From Bacteroidales bacterium (lineage in GTDB: Bacteria > Bacteroidota > Bacteroidia > Bacteroidales > F082), in assembly GCA_017549605.1 (NCBI GenBank), contig JAFYUH010000002.1, forward strand, positions 1 through 34,736: a stretch of 34,736 nt of DNA, given 5' to 3'. A model generated the notes under the pieces. It was not told the origin of the DNA. It did no database searches and saw only the letters and a program-made list of their open reading frames with translations. The position numbers were made by a program, and so were the translations under genes. Shown here one piece after another: positions 1-8,385 of the stretch (the first letter of the stretch is position 1; the number at the start of each line of letters is the position of its first letter).

Positions 1-78
1 AACAACTGACAACTTAAAACTCATCGGATAGTCCCGCTGGGTGCGCTTGATATACAAGCTTTTGCTTTTTTCTTCCAT
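1..78 (-). CDS. IS3-family transposase OrfA, N-terminal fragment
   Basis: The 26 visible codons start at the ATG at 78 and encode MEEKSKSLYIKRTQRDYPMS followed by FKLSVV. This matches the usual start of Bacteroidota IS3 OrfA proteins, whose N-terminal helix-turn-helix region recognises the element ends. In this family OrfA is normally joined to the OrfB integrase by programmed -1 frameshifting. The frame is open to the window edge, so I cannot say whether the transposase is intact. It is transcribed away from recN. Confidence 0.7.
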   Translation of the reverse strand, partial: MEEKSKSLYIKRTQRDYPMSFKLSVV

Positions 79-120
79 AGATTTACTCGTTTTTGTGTAA
101 CGCTATTTCAGGACGGGACA
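1..120 (-). mobile_element. End of an IS3-family insertion sequence (rest lies left of the window)
   Basis: The fragment has the first codons of an IS3-type orfA on the minus strand and, 42 bp upstream of its start, a sequence that reads TGTCCCGTCCTGAAATAGC on the minus strand and ends at position 120. It begins with TG, as IS3-family terminal inverted repeats do, and I take 120 as the element boundary. The other end and the target duplication are outside the window. The family assignment rests on the recognised orfA N-terminus; the exact boundary is inferred. Confidence 0.7.
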
Positions 121-132
121 TTTATTAAAACG

Positions 133-163
133 AAAAAGAGTCGTATTATTACGGCTCTTTTTT
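133..163. terminator. Bidirectional intrinsic terminator after recN
   Basis: Positions 133-145 pair with 150-162 around a four-base loop (A-tract, GAGTCGTA, then TACGGCTC, T-tract, with one G-T pair). A-runs on one side and T-runs on the other make it usable in both directions. It lies 45 bp past the recN stop and 13 bp inside from the insertion-sequence end, so it can end the bamD–recN operon and also insulate it. Confidence 0.8.
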
Positions 164-172
164 ATTACCCCA

Positions 173-214
173 CCAACTCCCAACTCCTAATTCCTAATTC
201 CTAACTCCTAACTA
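173..214. repeat. Six tandem heptamers running into the recN stop codon
   Basis: Units are CCAACTC, CCAACTC, CTAATTC, CTAATTC, CTAACTC and CTAACTA, giving consensus CYAAYTC. The last unit covers the minus-strand stop codon of recN (208-210). It looks like a slippage-type short repeat. No function can be read from it. Confidence 0.8.
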
Positions 215-1857
215 ATCAAAACCTCCGCTGCTTTCAGCGCTTCTGCTGTGACTTCAGCGTTGGAAAGCATCTTCGCAATTTCCATGATGCGTTCTTCGCG
301 TGTCAGAGTTCTTATATTGGAACGTGTCTTTTCGTCAACGACGTCTTTATATACAAAGAAATGATTTTTAGCTTTACTTGCAACTTGTGGCAAGTGAGTG
401 ATACTTACGAGTTGAAGTGTCTCTCCCATCACCTTCATAATGTCACCGAGTTTAGATGCTACCTCACCCGAAACGCCTGTATCAATCTCATCAAATATCA
501 AAGTTGGGATGTAATTATTTTTCGCGGCAATGCTCTTGATCGCTAACATCAAACGTGATAGCTCACCGCCAGAAGCAGCCTTCGCCATATTCTCTGGAGC
601 GTATCCTTTGTTGGCAGAGAACATAAATGTCACTGCATCTGTTCCGTTTGATGCAAGTTCCCCGATATCTTCACACTTGATTTCAAATACGCCATGAGGC
701 ATAGCAAGCTGACGAATGACATCAGTGACGTCTTTTTCAAAAACAGTCTTAGCAGAAAGACGTCTCTTATTCAATTCTTTCGCTTTTTGATACAAAGCCT
801 TTTCCATCGCCTTGACTTCCTTTTCCTTATCAGCGACGATTTCATCTATATTCGAGAACTCATCGACCTTACGTCTTATCTCTTCTCTAAGCTGAAGCAA
901 TTGTGAATAATCATTAAGATGATGCTTCATCATAAGACGTTGAATCATATCAAAACGCTCTTGAAGTGCCTCAAGCGAAGAAATATCCATAGAGTCATCT
1001 TGAAGGTTATTCAAGTCAGAACAAATGTCTTTAAGTTCAATCTTAACAGAATTAAGACGTTCCGACATAGAATCTAGTTCTGATATATATTTCTTCAGTT
1101 TATCTACATTATATAATAAGGTATTGACACCGTCAAGAACAGAGGTCTCGCTATTTTCAAGAATCATTGTAGATTCATTAAGGAGTCTGCTTATCTCTTC
1201 TTGATTTTCAAGTATCTCGATACGCTGAGCAAGTTCTTCGTATTCGTTTTCTTGAAGTTCCGACTTTACAAGCTCATCAAGTTGGAACTTAAGATAATCG
1301 TTTTCATCTATATTATTTACCGACTTCTGACGAAGTTTCTCAAGTTCATTTTTAGCCGAAGAATATTCTTTATATGCTTTCTTATATTCAGAAAGAAGTT
1401 CTTGATTTTTGGCAGCGTCATCCAATAATGAAAGCTGAAAATCAGAATCACACAACAAAAGAGAATCATGTTGTGAATGAATGTCAACCAGATGAGAACC
1501 TAATTCTTTCAACACCTGCAATGTCACAGGAGTATCATTCACGAAAGAGCGTGATTTTTTCTGAGGATTGAGTTCGCGACGAATGATACACTCTTCTTCA
1601 AAATCGATATCGTTTTCTTCAAAGAAAGACTTCAATCTATCATTATTCAAGACAAATGATGCTTCAACAACGCATTTCTTTTCTTCATCAAAGAGAACAT
1701 TAGAGTCAGCGCGATTGCCTAGAACGAATCCCAACGCTCCAAGCAATATTGACTTACCGGCACCTGTTTCACCAGTAATGACTGAGAATCCATTATCAAA
1801 TTCGACAGATAATGAAGATATTAAAGCATAATTAGATATTGATAATCTCTGTAACAT
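208..1857 (-). CDS. recN: DNA repair protein RecN
   Basis: RecN is an SMC-like ATPase that acts at double-strand breaks, tethering DNA ends and helping RecA-dependent repair in the cytoplasm. The 549-residue length is normal for the family. Walker A is GETGAGKS at residues 29-36, the ABC signature is ASGGELS in the C-terminal half, and Walker B is LIFDEIDTGVSGE. Between them lies a long charged region typical of the RecN coiled coil. The gene starts 2 bp after the DUF4835 stop and is the last gene of the bamD operon, followed by the heptamer repeat and a terminator. Confidence 0.96.
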   Translation of the reverse strand: MLQRLSISNYALISSLSVEFDNGFSVITGETGAGKSILLGALGFVLGNRADSNVLFDEEKKCVVEASFVLNNDRLKSFFEENDIDFEEECIIRRELNPQKKSRSFVNDTPVTLQVLKELGSHLVDIHSQHDSLLLCDSDFQLSLLDDAAKNQELLSEYKKAYKEYSSAKNELEKLRQKSVNNIDENDYLKFQLDELVKSELQENEYEELAQRIEILENQEEISRLLNESTMILENSETSVLDGVNTLLYNVDKLKKYISELDSMSERLNSVKIELKDICSDLNNLQDDSMDISSLEALQERFDMIQRLMMKHHLNDYSQLLQLREEIRRKVDEFSNIDEIVADKEKEVKAMEKALYQKAKELNKRRLSAKTVFEKDVTDVIRQLAMPHGVFEIKCEDIGELASNGTDAVTFMFSANKGYAPENMAKAASGGELSRLMLAIKSIAAKNNYIPTLIFDEIDTGVSGEVASKLGDIMKVMGETLQLVSITHLPQVASKAKNHFFVYKDVVDEKTRSNIRTLTREERIMEIAKMLSNAEVTAEALKAAEVLIS

Positions 1858-1859
1858 AA

Positions 1860-2771
1860 TTATCTTCTACCAGACAAAATTTCTTCATATTCTGAAGCAT
1901 GTGAAGGGTCTATCTCTCTAAAGATATTCACCGCCTTAGTCCTATCTTGTTGGTTACCTTCAGAATATATGCTTTTCCACTCATTACGTTTTGTATCGTT
2001 CAACACTTGGATGAACAAGAGACTTGGTCTTTCAGAATACACTTGTTTTACATATTCCAAAGACTTTGTCATTGCAGCCTTACCTTCCTCTGGTTTAGTT
2101 GACATCTTATCCAAGCCAAGGCGGTGGAATTCATACATAAACTGACGCAATGGCTTATATGAAGCATTATTCATATTTTCATTAAGCCAATAACGGTTTC
2201 TTTTATCATCGAAAGCCTTCCATCCTGACTCTGTTGCACTTTGTGCTGACGTAACGATTTGATCTGTAACCTTAAAGAAAGGATCACCACCATAAAGTCC
2301 AAATGAGTCGAAATAAAGTCCAAGGCAATAATAAGCATAGAATGCCAATGTTGATGTCAAATTCGAGGTATATGAATTCTCTGAAAAATCAAGAGGTTGT
2401 GATTCAATATATTCGAATATGAAATCATCATCAATATAATTAAACAAAGGTGTATTATAATTCGCTTTAAATGTTGGACGTCTCAAAGCTATATTCAATT
2501 CAGCCTCGATTACGTTTCCTGTTTTTTTCTTCACATTAACCACCATTGCTCCTTCAATGCGTTCTTCTGGTTCTAACTTAATATTGGTCCAAACTCTGTT
2601 ATTCATAAAGTTTGTTATACCTTCCTTAAGAGACTCGAATGCACGTTGGTCGGTACCTCCTACTTGTGCAGAAGATACTGTAACATTGATATTAAACTCT
2701 TGAGAATTAAGATTCTTCAATCCAATCAAAGAGCACAATAAGATTAATATAAAACAGGTCTTTTTGTTCAT
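1860..2771 (-). CDS. DUF4835 family secreted protein
   Basis: This 303-residue protein has an N-terminal signal peptide (about residues 1-24, ending ...LNSQ before EFNINV). The mature part begins with the family hallmark of a beta-strand region plus a conserved GTDQRAF segment, then an NNRVWTN-like segment and an ERI motif, all typical of DUF4835. It is found almost only in Bacteroidota and nearly always between coaBC and recN, as here. Its biochemical role is unknown to me; periplasmic or outer-membrane-associated location is inferred from the signal peptide. It is packed between neighbours with gaps of 2-3 bp, so it is surely co-transcribed. Confidence 0.88.
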   Translation of the reverse strand: MNKKTCFILILLCSLIGLKNLNSQEFNINVTVSSAQVGGTDQRAFESLKEGITNFMNNRVWTNIKLEPEERIEGAMVVNVKKKTGNVIEAELNIALRRPTFKANYNTPLFNYIDDDFIFEYIESQPLDFSENSYTSNLTSTLAFYAYYCLGLYFDSFGLYGGDPFFKVTDQIVTSAQSATESGWKAFDDKRNRYWLNENMNNASYKPLRQFMYEFHRLGLDKMSTKPEEGKAAMTKSLEYVKQVYSERPSLLFIQVLNDTKRNEWKSIYSEGNQQDRTKAVNIFREIDPSHASEYEEILSGRR

Positions 2772-2774
2772 AGG

Positions 2775-3980
2775 TCAATTAGTATATTGATAAATAGCAT
2801 TTAAGATATCCAGAGCGACTTCATTCTTAGGTTTAAGATCGTATGTAGACACCTGGTCATCTTTAGTAATGATAGAGACTTTATTGGTCTTGGTCTTAAA
2901 TCCTACACCTGATTCGTTCATCTCATTAAGAACGATAAGATCTATGTTTTTGGTATGTAATTTCTTTTTTGCATTTTCCAAACCATTCTCGGTCTCTAAA
3001 GCGAAACCAACAACGGTTTGATTGTCAGTCTTCAAACCTCCAACAGATTTCAGAATATCTTCCGTCTTAACAAGTTTTATAGTAAATGTATCGTTATCAG
3101 GATTTTTCTTTATTTTCTGATCTGCCACCATTTCAGGTCTGAAGTCAGCCACGGCAGCGCTAAGCACTGCGATATCAGTCTTTGGGAATAATGCCATGAC
3201 AGCATCATACATCTCTTTCGCCGATGTCACTGGCAAGACATTAACATTATTTTTATTTACTGATATGCTGGAAGGTCCGAGTACGAGTGTCACTTCCGCT
3301 CCTTGATCTGCGAAAGCTCGGGCTATCTCAATGCCCATCAAACCAGAGCTATGGTTACCGATGAAACGTACAGGATCGATAGCCTCGTATGTTGGACCAG
3401 CTGTGATAAGCACTTTCTTACTTTTGAAGTTTTGTTTTGTCTGGAAGAAAGCTTTTATTCTTTCATAAATCTTCTGAGGTTCTTCCATTCTTCCCTCACC
3501 GCACAATCCGCTGGCGAGTTCTCCTGATGATGGAGCAACGAAGATACAACCTCTTTCTATTAAAGTTTTTATATTTTGTTGGGTAGCCTGATGTTTGTAC
3601 ATGTCAAGATCCATTGCTGGAGCGAACATGATAGGACATTTTGCAGACAGGCACACTGTAAGAAGATAATTATCAGCGATGCCGTAAGCCATCTTTGCCA
3701 TTGTATTGGCAGATGCTGGAGCTATAACGAAAAGGTCAGCCCAGAGTCCTAGCTCAACATGACTATCCCATTTACCTGTTTTTTCATCGAAGCCGTGTGT
3801 CAAAACAGGATTGCCGCTTAGTGTAGACAAAGTAAGAGGCGTGACGAAATCCTTCGCTGAAGGTGTCATCACGACTCTTACGTCGGCGCCGTCTTTTTTC
3901 AAAAGACGTACTAAAAGAGGAATTTTATAGGCGGCAATGCTACCTGTAATTCCTAACAGAATCTTTTTTCCGGTTAGCAT
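2775..3980 (-). CDS. coaBC: Bifunctional phosphopantothenoylcysteine decarboxylase / phosphopantothenate–cysteine ligase
   Basis: CoaBC carries out two successive steps of coenzyme A synthesis: joining 4'-phosphopantothenate to cysteine, then decarboxylating the product to 4'-phosphopantetheine. The N-terminal FMN-binding CoaC domain (about residues 1-175) shows GITGSIAAYK, His74 in WDSHVEL, the PAMD segment at 121-124 and the active-site Cys160 in SGLCGEGRM. The CoaB ligase domain starts near residue 188 with KKVLITAGPTYEAIDPVRFI and carries AAVADFRP and KIKK motifs. Length (401) and the fused order are usual for bacteria. It follows rpoZ by 15 bp. Confidence 0.96.
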   Translation of the reverse strand: MLTGKKILLGITGSIAAYKIPLLVRLLKKDGADVRVVMTPSAKDFVTPLTLSTLSGNPVLTHGFDEKTGKWDSHVELGLWADLFVIAPASANTMAKMAYGIADNYLLTVCLSAKCPIMFAPAMDLDMYKHQATQQNIKTLIERGCIFVAPSSGELASGLCGEGRMEEPQKIYERIKAFFQTKQNFKSKKVLITAGPTYEAIDPVRFIGNHSSGLMGIEIARAFADQGAEVTLVLGPSSISVNKNNVNVLPVTSAKEMYDAVMALFPKTDIAVLSAAVADFRPEMVADQKIKKNPDNDTFTIKLVKTEDILKSVGGLKTDNQTVVGFALETENGLENAKKKLHTKNIDLIVLNEMNESGVGFKTKTNKVSIITKDDQVSTYDLKPKNEVALDILNAIYQYTN

Positions 3981-3995
3981 TGAAAACTCCTTATT

Positions 3996-4331
3996 TTAGA
4001 AATCGTTACCGTTTTCCTTATTAGGATTGCGATAATAAATACTGTCATTCAAGAACTCACTGACTGCTATCAATGTTGATTTTGGCAATCTTTCATAATA
4101 TTTAGCAACTTCAATTTGTTCTTTATTTTCGAAAACTTCTTCCAAGCTATCGTTGTTTGTTGTGTACTCTTCAATTTTTTTGTAGAGTTCTTCTTTCATT
4201 TCAGCAGCAATTTGATCTGATCTCTTTGCCATGATAGCTACTGTTTCGTAGATATTGCCTGTACCAATATAGAATTGGTCTTTTTGACGAGTAACACAAG
4301 TTGACTCGGCGTTAACTTTTTTGAAATCCAT
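3996..4331 (-). CDS. rpoZ: RNA polymerase omega subunit (Bacteroidota type)
   Basis: This 111-residue protein is the Bacteroidota form of omega/Rpb6, which stabilises assembly of the beta' subunit of RNA polymerase. The recognisable part is GNIYETVAIMAKRSDQIA (about residues 25-42), matching the omega helix that contacts beta', followed by an acidic linker and a conserved tail with LPKSTLIAVSEFL. The start ATG immediately follows the bamD stop codon, so the two are translationally adjacent. Position between bamD and coaBC is the conserved order in this phylum. Confidence 0.88.
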   Translation of the reverse strand: MDFKKVNAESTCVTRQKDQFYIGTGNIYETVAIMAKRSDQIAAEMKEELYKKIEEYTTNNDSLEEVFENKEQIEVAKYYERLPKSTLIAVSEFLNDSIYYRNPNKENGNDF

Positions 4332-5141
4332 TTATTTAGTTTTTATATTTGTTAATTCTACTTTTATTTTCTCGACCATAGGTTCTAAGTTAGCTATGTA
4401 TTTGCTATCTGGATACATATAAGTCAAGGTGTTATATTTTTCCAAAGCTAATTCATAACGTTCTCTTTGTTTTTCAAAGACACTTTTCTCAGCATAGTGA
4501 GCATAAGTCAACACCATATAATGAATGATTTCCTCACGATGTACTGTTGTAGGATTCTTTTTAAGGAAACTTTCAAAGCTTGTTATAGCAGCCTGATATT
4601 CTTCCATCTTGTAATACAACATACAGACATTGAAATCTTTTTCTGCGATTTTATACTTAAGAGTGTCTATCAAAACATTGGCGCTGTCAACAAAACTGCT
4701 GTGAGGATATAGGTCTATGAAATTTTGGAATTCTTTTATTGCTGTGTATGAATCTTCTTGGTCAAGTTCAATGCTTGGAGATTCCAGATAATAACAGCAA
4801 GCGCTTCTGAAAAGAGCAGGTTCTACATTTTTTGCAAAAGGATAATTTACTGCATAACGTTTGTAATAATGGCTGGCAATACTATAATCCTTCATCTTGT
4901 AATAACATTCTGCAGTGTAATATGCGATCTCTTCGCCTTGAGGTTTGCCTCTATATGCTGCCTGCAAAACATCAAACAACTGCAATGCTCTATTATAATC
5001 CTTTTGTTCATAATAAGCCATTGCTGCATTATATTTATACTCATTATCAGTGCTTTTCAAGATTTGCGCATGCTTATTGCATGATGCAAAAGCCATCAAA
5101 CAAACAAATCCTATCAATATGAAAAACTTATTCTTTAGCAT
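4332..5141 (-). CDS. bamD: Outer membrane assembly lipoprotein BamD
   Basis: BamD is a TPR-type lipoprotein of the BAM complex that inserts beta-barrels into the outer membrane. I start it at the ATG at 5141, not at an in-frame ATG at 5171, because from 5141 the protein (269 residues) begins with a clean lipoprotein signal MLKNKFFILIGF ending FAS|C (lipid Cys21), and a promoter -7 element lies between the two ATGs. Tetratricopeptide-like repeats follow: NAAMAYYEQKDYNRALQLF, YYTAECYYKMKDYSIASHYY, and later MEEYQAAITSFESFL. It is the first gene of the operon ending with recN. Confidence 0.88.
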   Translation of the reverse strand: MLKNKFFILIGFVCLMAFASCNKHAQILKSTDNEYKYNAAMAYYEQKDYNRALQLFDVLQAAYRGKPQGEEIAYYTAECYYKMKDYSIASHYYKRYAVNYPFAKNVEPALFRSACCYYLESPSIELDQEDSYTAIKEFQNFIDLYPHSSFVDSANVLIDTLKYKIAEKDFNVCMLYYKMEEYQAAITSFESFLKKNPTTVHREEIIHYMVLTYAHYAEKSVFEKQRERYELALEKYNTLTYMYPDSKYIANLEPMVEKIKVELTNIKTK

Positions 5142-5145
5142 AGTG

Positions 5146-5153
5146 CAAAAATA
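5146..5153 (-). promoter_or_regulatory. Promoter -7 element of the bamD–recN operon
   Basis: TATTTTTG on the minus strand matches the Bacteroidota -7 consensus TAnnTTTG. Its last base is only 4 bp before the bamD ATG at 5141, so the transcript would start at or within a few bases of the start codon. A T-rich stretch at about 5170-5180 could serve as the -33 region, but its spacing is not ideal. Confidence 0.6.
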
Positions 5154-5211
5154 CATTTTTTTATCGTTCAAAAAACGTCTTTTTCAATAAAATATTTTCT
5201 TATTTTTTCAT

Positions 5212-6864
5212 TTATCTTACAACGATTTTCCTACCCGCTTGTTTATCGCCAATAACAACATTCAAAAAATAAATTCCGCTGTTCAAGCCACACAAATTCA
5301 CTTCGATATCAACACCATCTTCACAAGACTTTTCAACAATCTGTCCTTGTATATTTATCAGTTCCCAACTGATTTTTCCAGCAGTTTTATTCTTAATAAA
5401 AAGCACATCTCCCGATGTATTCAAAACCAACTCGACATCATCACATTCCTCAAGAAAATCATCCGATTTATTAAGTTGTATATCAAGTGTAGTTTTTTCA
5501 TTATCAACAACAACGACAGTCTCTCGTTTTGGCAAATAACCATCTGCATTTATTTCTATCGTATATGTCCCGGCTTTTATTGGACGATAGAAATCGCCAT
5601 CAGGAAATTGCGACTCTACAATAGAATATTCCTGATCGTGATTTAAAATCCTCACAGATGCTTTCAATGGCTGCTGCGTTTTTGCATCTTTTACAACGCC
5701 ATGAATCCCGAACAAAGCCTGATTCAAGAAAGCGTAAATAGCGTTACGGTTATATTCCCAATAAAGCGGGAGTGCTGAAGCAGGCGGACATTTCGTACTA
5801 GAACACTCGACCGTCAACTCTCGACACTGCTGATAATAGTTCATATAATCCTGCCGGCTGCCATTTATAACATACCAGGCGGCACCGTTGGTAACGCCAT
5901 TATCCCTATCAGTCATATAACCAGGATTTTTTTCATGCACTAAATCTGCATATTGACGACTCACCATCAACCACCAGGCATCATCCACATGAAGTGCAGC
6001 CTGATTATCCCAAGGATAATTAACCACTTCCGCTCCACCATGATAATTGGCCGACATCGTAAACTGATGTTCTTCTGCCAAACGCATAAACAGCTCCGTC
6101 TCCAGCGCATAGTCCTTTTCATCAGGATGCTCACCTTCAACGCAATCTGGATAATTTCGATTCATGTCGATACCAAAAGCATTCGAGCGCGTCGCTCCCG
6201 TAACAGTATGATTACCTCCACGATAAGTACCGTCAGGATTTGCATTAGGACATACAAACAAATCAATATTATTCCTTACATTATCAATTTCCGGATTGCC
6301 TTTCTTGGTCAACAATTCATCTATCAACCTAAGCATCAAGATATATCCGGTCGTCTCATCACCATGTATTGTCGAAGTAAGCAGGACTTTCGGTTTAGCT
6401 TCCGACACATCGTTATTCAGTCTTAGCACCAACAACTTACGAGCACTCTCCAATGTTCCAAGTTCAATCAGAGAACATTCTTCTGGATACAATTCCGCAT
6501 ATTCCGCCATCATCGCCTCATAAGCCTCGTATGTTGGATACTCATCCCACCCATATCCATCGCGAGTTTTCCCGTCATACATCTTATGATTTTCCAACAT
6601 CGACGGCGGCGTCAACAATGTCGCTTCAATGCCCAATGTCAAGAATCTTTGATATTCCTCACTATTGGCATAAGCAACAACATTATCACCATCAACTTTA
6701 TCTATAGACACAAGATTGGCCACATCGGCAAGTTGATGTAAATCATATTTAAAACTAAAATAGAATTCATTTCTATCTTTCATCAAAGGATACAAGTAGT
6801 TATCCTGAGATGAAAGATTAAAAAACAAGGAAAGAAAAAACGTTAAAACAAATAAGTTTCTCAT
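5212..6864 (-). CDS. Secreted M14 zinc carboxypeptidase with T9SS sorting domain
   Basis: A 550-residue exported peptidase. Residues 1-20 are a signal peptide ending LSSQ. The M14 catalytic domain (about 105-385) has the zinc ligands His167 and Glu170 in HGDETTG, His275 in NYHGG, a DMNRNYP segment at 233-239, and the likely catalytic Glu353 in ELTVECS. It is followed by a carboxypeptidase-regulatory-like beta-sandwich (about 388-465, GVVKDAKTQQPLKASVRI) and a T9SS type A C-terminal domain (about 475-550, ending GIYFLNVVIGDKQAGRKIVV). It probably trims peptides at the cell surface or outside. It lies 3 bp after dapA, but a functional link is not obvious. Confidence 0.92.
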   Translation of the reverse strand: MRNLFVLTFFLSLFFNLSSQDNYLYPLMKDRNEFYFSFKYDLHQLADVANLVSIDKVDGDNVVAYANSEEYQRFLTLGIEATLLTPPSMLENHKMYDGKTRDGYGWDEYPTYEAYEAMMAEYAELYPEECSLIELGTLESARKLLVLRLNNDVSEAKPKVLLTSTIHGDETTGYILMLRLIDELLTKKGNPEIDNVRNNIDLFVCPNANPDGTYRGGNHTVTGATRSNAFGIDMNRNYPDCVEGEHPDEKDYALETELFMRLAEEHQFTMSANYHGGAEVVNYPWDNQAALHVDDAWWLMVSRQYADLVHEKNPGYMTDRDNGVTNGAAWYVINGSRQDYMNYYQQCRELTVECSSTKCPPASALPLYWEYNRNAIYAFLNQALFGIHGVVKDAKTQQPLKASVRILNHDQEYSIVESQFPDGDFYRPIKAGTYTIEINADGYLPKRETVVVVDNEKTTLDIQLNKSDDFLEECDDVELVLNTSGDVLFIKNKTAGKISWELINIQGQIVEKSCEDGVDIEVNLCGLNSGIYFLNVVIGDKQAGRKIVVR

Positions 6865-6867
6865 TTA

Positions 6868-7749
6868 TTATAACATCACGCCTAATTCTTTTTTGATATC
6901 AGCCTGAACATTTTCACTAGCAGCAACCAATGGAAGTCTCAACACATTCTTGCATAAATTTCTTGACGCCATCAGAGACTTAATTCCGGCAGGATTACCG
7001 TCAGCGAAGATAAGATTATTCATCTTCAACATTTTATAATGAAGATCCAATGCTGATTCAGTTTCATTGTTCAACATTGAAGTCACCATCTTGCAGAAAA
7101 GTTCAGGATAACCGTTAGCCGCAACAGAGATAACACCTTTTGCACCTAGAGCCATCATTGGCTGAGTTATGCCGTCATCACCAGAAAGAACTGTGAAATC
7201 AGAAGGCTTATCACGTAATATCTCCATGATTTGCTGCAAGTTGCCAGATGCCTCTTTTACTGCTACTATATTTGGATGTTTAGCGAGTTCAACACAAGTT
7301 GAAGATTGAAGATTGACGCCAACTCTGCCTGGCACATTATACAAAACGACTGGAACTGGAGAATTGTCAGCGACAGCTTCAAAATGCGCTTTCATACCTC
7401 TTTGGTTTGGTTTGTTATAATAAGGCACCACGCTCAATATTCCATCGACGCCTGTAAAATCCTGGCTCTTAATAGAATCAACGAGAGCCATTGTATTATT
7501 GCCGCCCATTCCAAGCATAATTGGACAACGGCCATTGGCTATCTTGACGATGGTCTTCAAAACATTGCCCTTTTCCTCCTGAGTAAGAGTAGGCGCTTCC
7601 GATGTGGTTCCAAGTGCCACCAAAAAATCAGCGCCGTTTGACAATGTGAACTCTACTATATTTTCCAGTGATTTATAATCAACAGAGAAATCTTCATTAA
7701 ACGGAGTTATCAAAGCGACTCCTGTGCCAATAAAAGGATTATTTTTCAT
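6868..7749 (-). CDS. dapA: 4-hydroxy-tetrahydrodipicolinate synthase
   Basis: DapA condenses pyruvate with aspartate semialdehyde, the first committed step of the lysine and diaminopimelate pathway. The 293 residues form the expected TIM barrel. Visible active-site features are the GTTSEAPTL motif (Thr48-Thr49), Tyr137 in VVLYNVPGR, Arg142, and the Schiff-base Lys165 in VAVKEASGN. The start overlaps the end of the upstream DUF6913 gene by 11 bp, which points to translational coupling. Related lyases of this superfamily share the fold, but the GTTSE and YNVPGR pattern together favours DapA. Confidence 0.95.
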   Translation of the reverse strand: MKNNPFIGTGVALITPFNEDFSVDYKSLENIVEFTLSNGADFLVALGTTSEAPTLTQEEKGNVLKTIVKIANGRCPIMLGMGGNNTMALVDSIKSQDFTGVDGILSVVPYYNKPNQRGMKAHFEAVADNSPVPVVLYNVPGRVGVNLQSSTCVELAKHPNIVAVKEASGNLQQIMEILRDKPSDFTVLSGDDGITQPMMALGAKGVISVAANGYPELFCKMVTSMLNNETESALDLHYKMLKMNNLIFADGNPAGIKSLMASRNLCKNVLRLPLVAASENVQADIKKELGVML

Positions 7750-8281
7750 TTTTATTTCCGGATAACATCAATATATATTTGTACAAAATTTTCAATCTCT
7801 CGACATCGCTTTTCTCTATGCCATAATCAATAATGAGATCATGCATTTTCATATTCACCTTAGAATGTCCAATCTTAAATGAAGAATTGATATATGAGAT
7901 GATATAGTCATTCATCATATCTTCATCGTTATCAGACAGATTGATAAAAATATCATCAGAGAATGCCTTAAGAGTATCTTCTTTTTCCTTTTTCAACCTG
8001 CCAAGCTTATCAAAATCTTCTTTCGAAATGAACACCATGAAATCACTCTGAAGAATATTATCAGGAAGCACATCCGACAAGACTACAAAACGCAATCTTT
8101 TAGGATTGAAGGATGACTTAACGAATGTCTCCATTGCCTTTATATCCTTCTTTTGGTTCTCATCTACCAAGATTGAAATTATAGGGTATTTATTTATATC
8201 AGGAAACTGCATCAAGCGCTTGTTCTGCAGATTCCTGCGAATCTTTCTTTTCCTAAAAAAAAGGACTATCGATTTTAACAT
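7739..8281 (-). CDS. DUF6913 family protein
   Basis: About 180 residues from the ATG at 8281 (MLKSIVLFFRKRKIRRNL). An in-frame ATG at 8311 was rejected because the promoter -7 element (8301-8308) lies after it. The N-terminus is basic and hydrophobic, followed by an alpha/beta region with a conserved VDENQKKDIKAM segment and a NLSDNDEDMMNDYIISY segment. I recognise it as a Bacteroidota family usually next to dapA, with no known function. No signal peptide, metal site or catalytic motif is visible. It overlaps dapA by 11 bp and is the first gene of that transcript. Confidence 0.75.
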   Translation of the reverse strand: MLKSIVLFFRKRKIRRNLQNKRLMQFPDINKYPIISILVDENQKKDIKAMETFVKSSFNPKRLRFVVLSDVLPDNILQSDFMVFISKEDFDKLGRLKKEKEDTLKAFSDDIFINLSDNDEDMMNDYIISYINSSFKIGHSKVNMKMHDLIIDYGIEKSDVERLKILYKYILMLSGNKNEK

Positions 8282-8300
8282 TTTCAAGTATATTAACTTG

Positions 8301-8308
8301 CAAATATA
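8301..8308 (-). promoter_or_regulatory. Promoter -7 element for the DUF6913–dapA–M14 transcript
   Basis: TATATTTG on the minus strand fits TAnnTTTG and ends 19 bp before the ATG at 8281. No clear -33 TTTG is seen at the expected distance. It is one half of a divergent promoter pair with 8355-8362. Confidence 0.6.
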
Positions 8309-8354
8309 CATTTTTAATGTGAAATATCATCGTTTTTTTCAGCAATATTTGTTG

Positions 8355-8362
8355 TATATTTG
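8355..8362 (+). promoter_or_regulatory. Promoter -7 element for the metallo-hydrolase gene
   Basis: TATATTTG on the plus strand fits TAnnTTTG, preceded by a T-rich run at 8333-8339 that may act as the -33 region. The start codon at 8386 is 23 bp downstream; the earlier in-frame ATG at 8374 is 11 bp downstream. Confidence 0.6.
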
Positions 8363-8385
8363 CGATTATTTAAATGCTATTCTTA

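Noticed and set aside
5142..5171. Longer BamD start at 5171
   Set aside because: It puts ten residues ahead of a good lipoprotein signal and overlaps the promoter.
8282..8311. Longer DUF6913 start at 8311
   Set aside because: It would place the promoter -7 element inside the coding region; the ATG at 8281 gives the family-like start MLKSIV.
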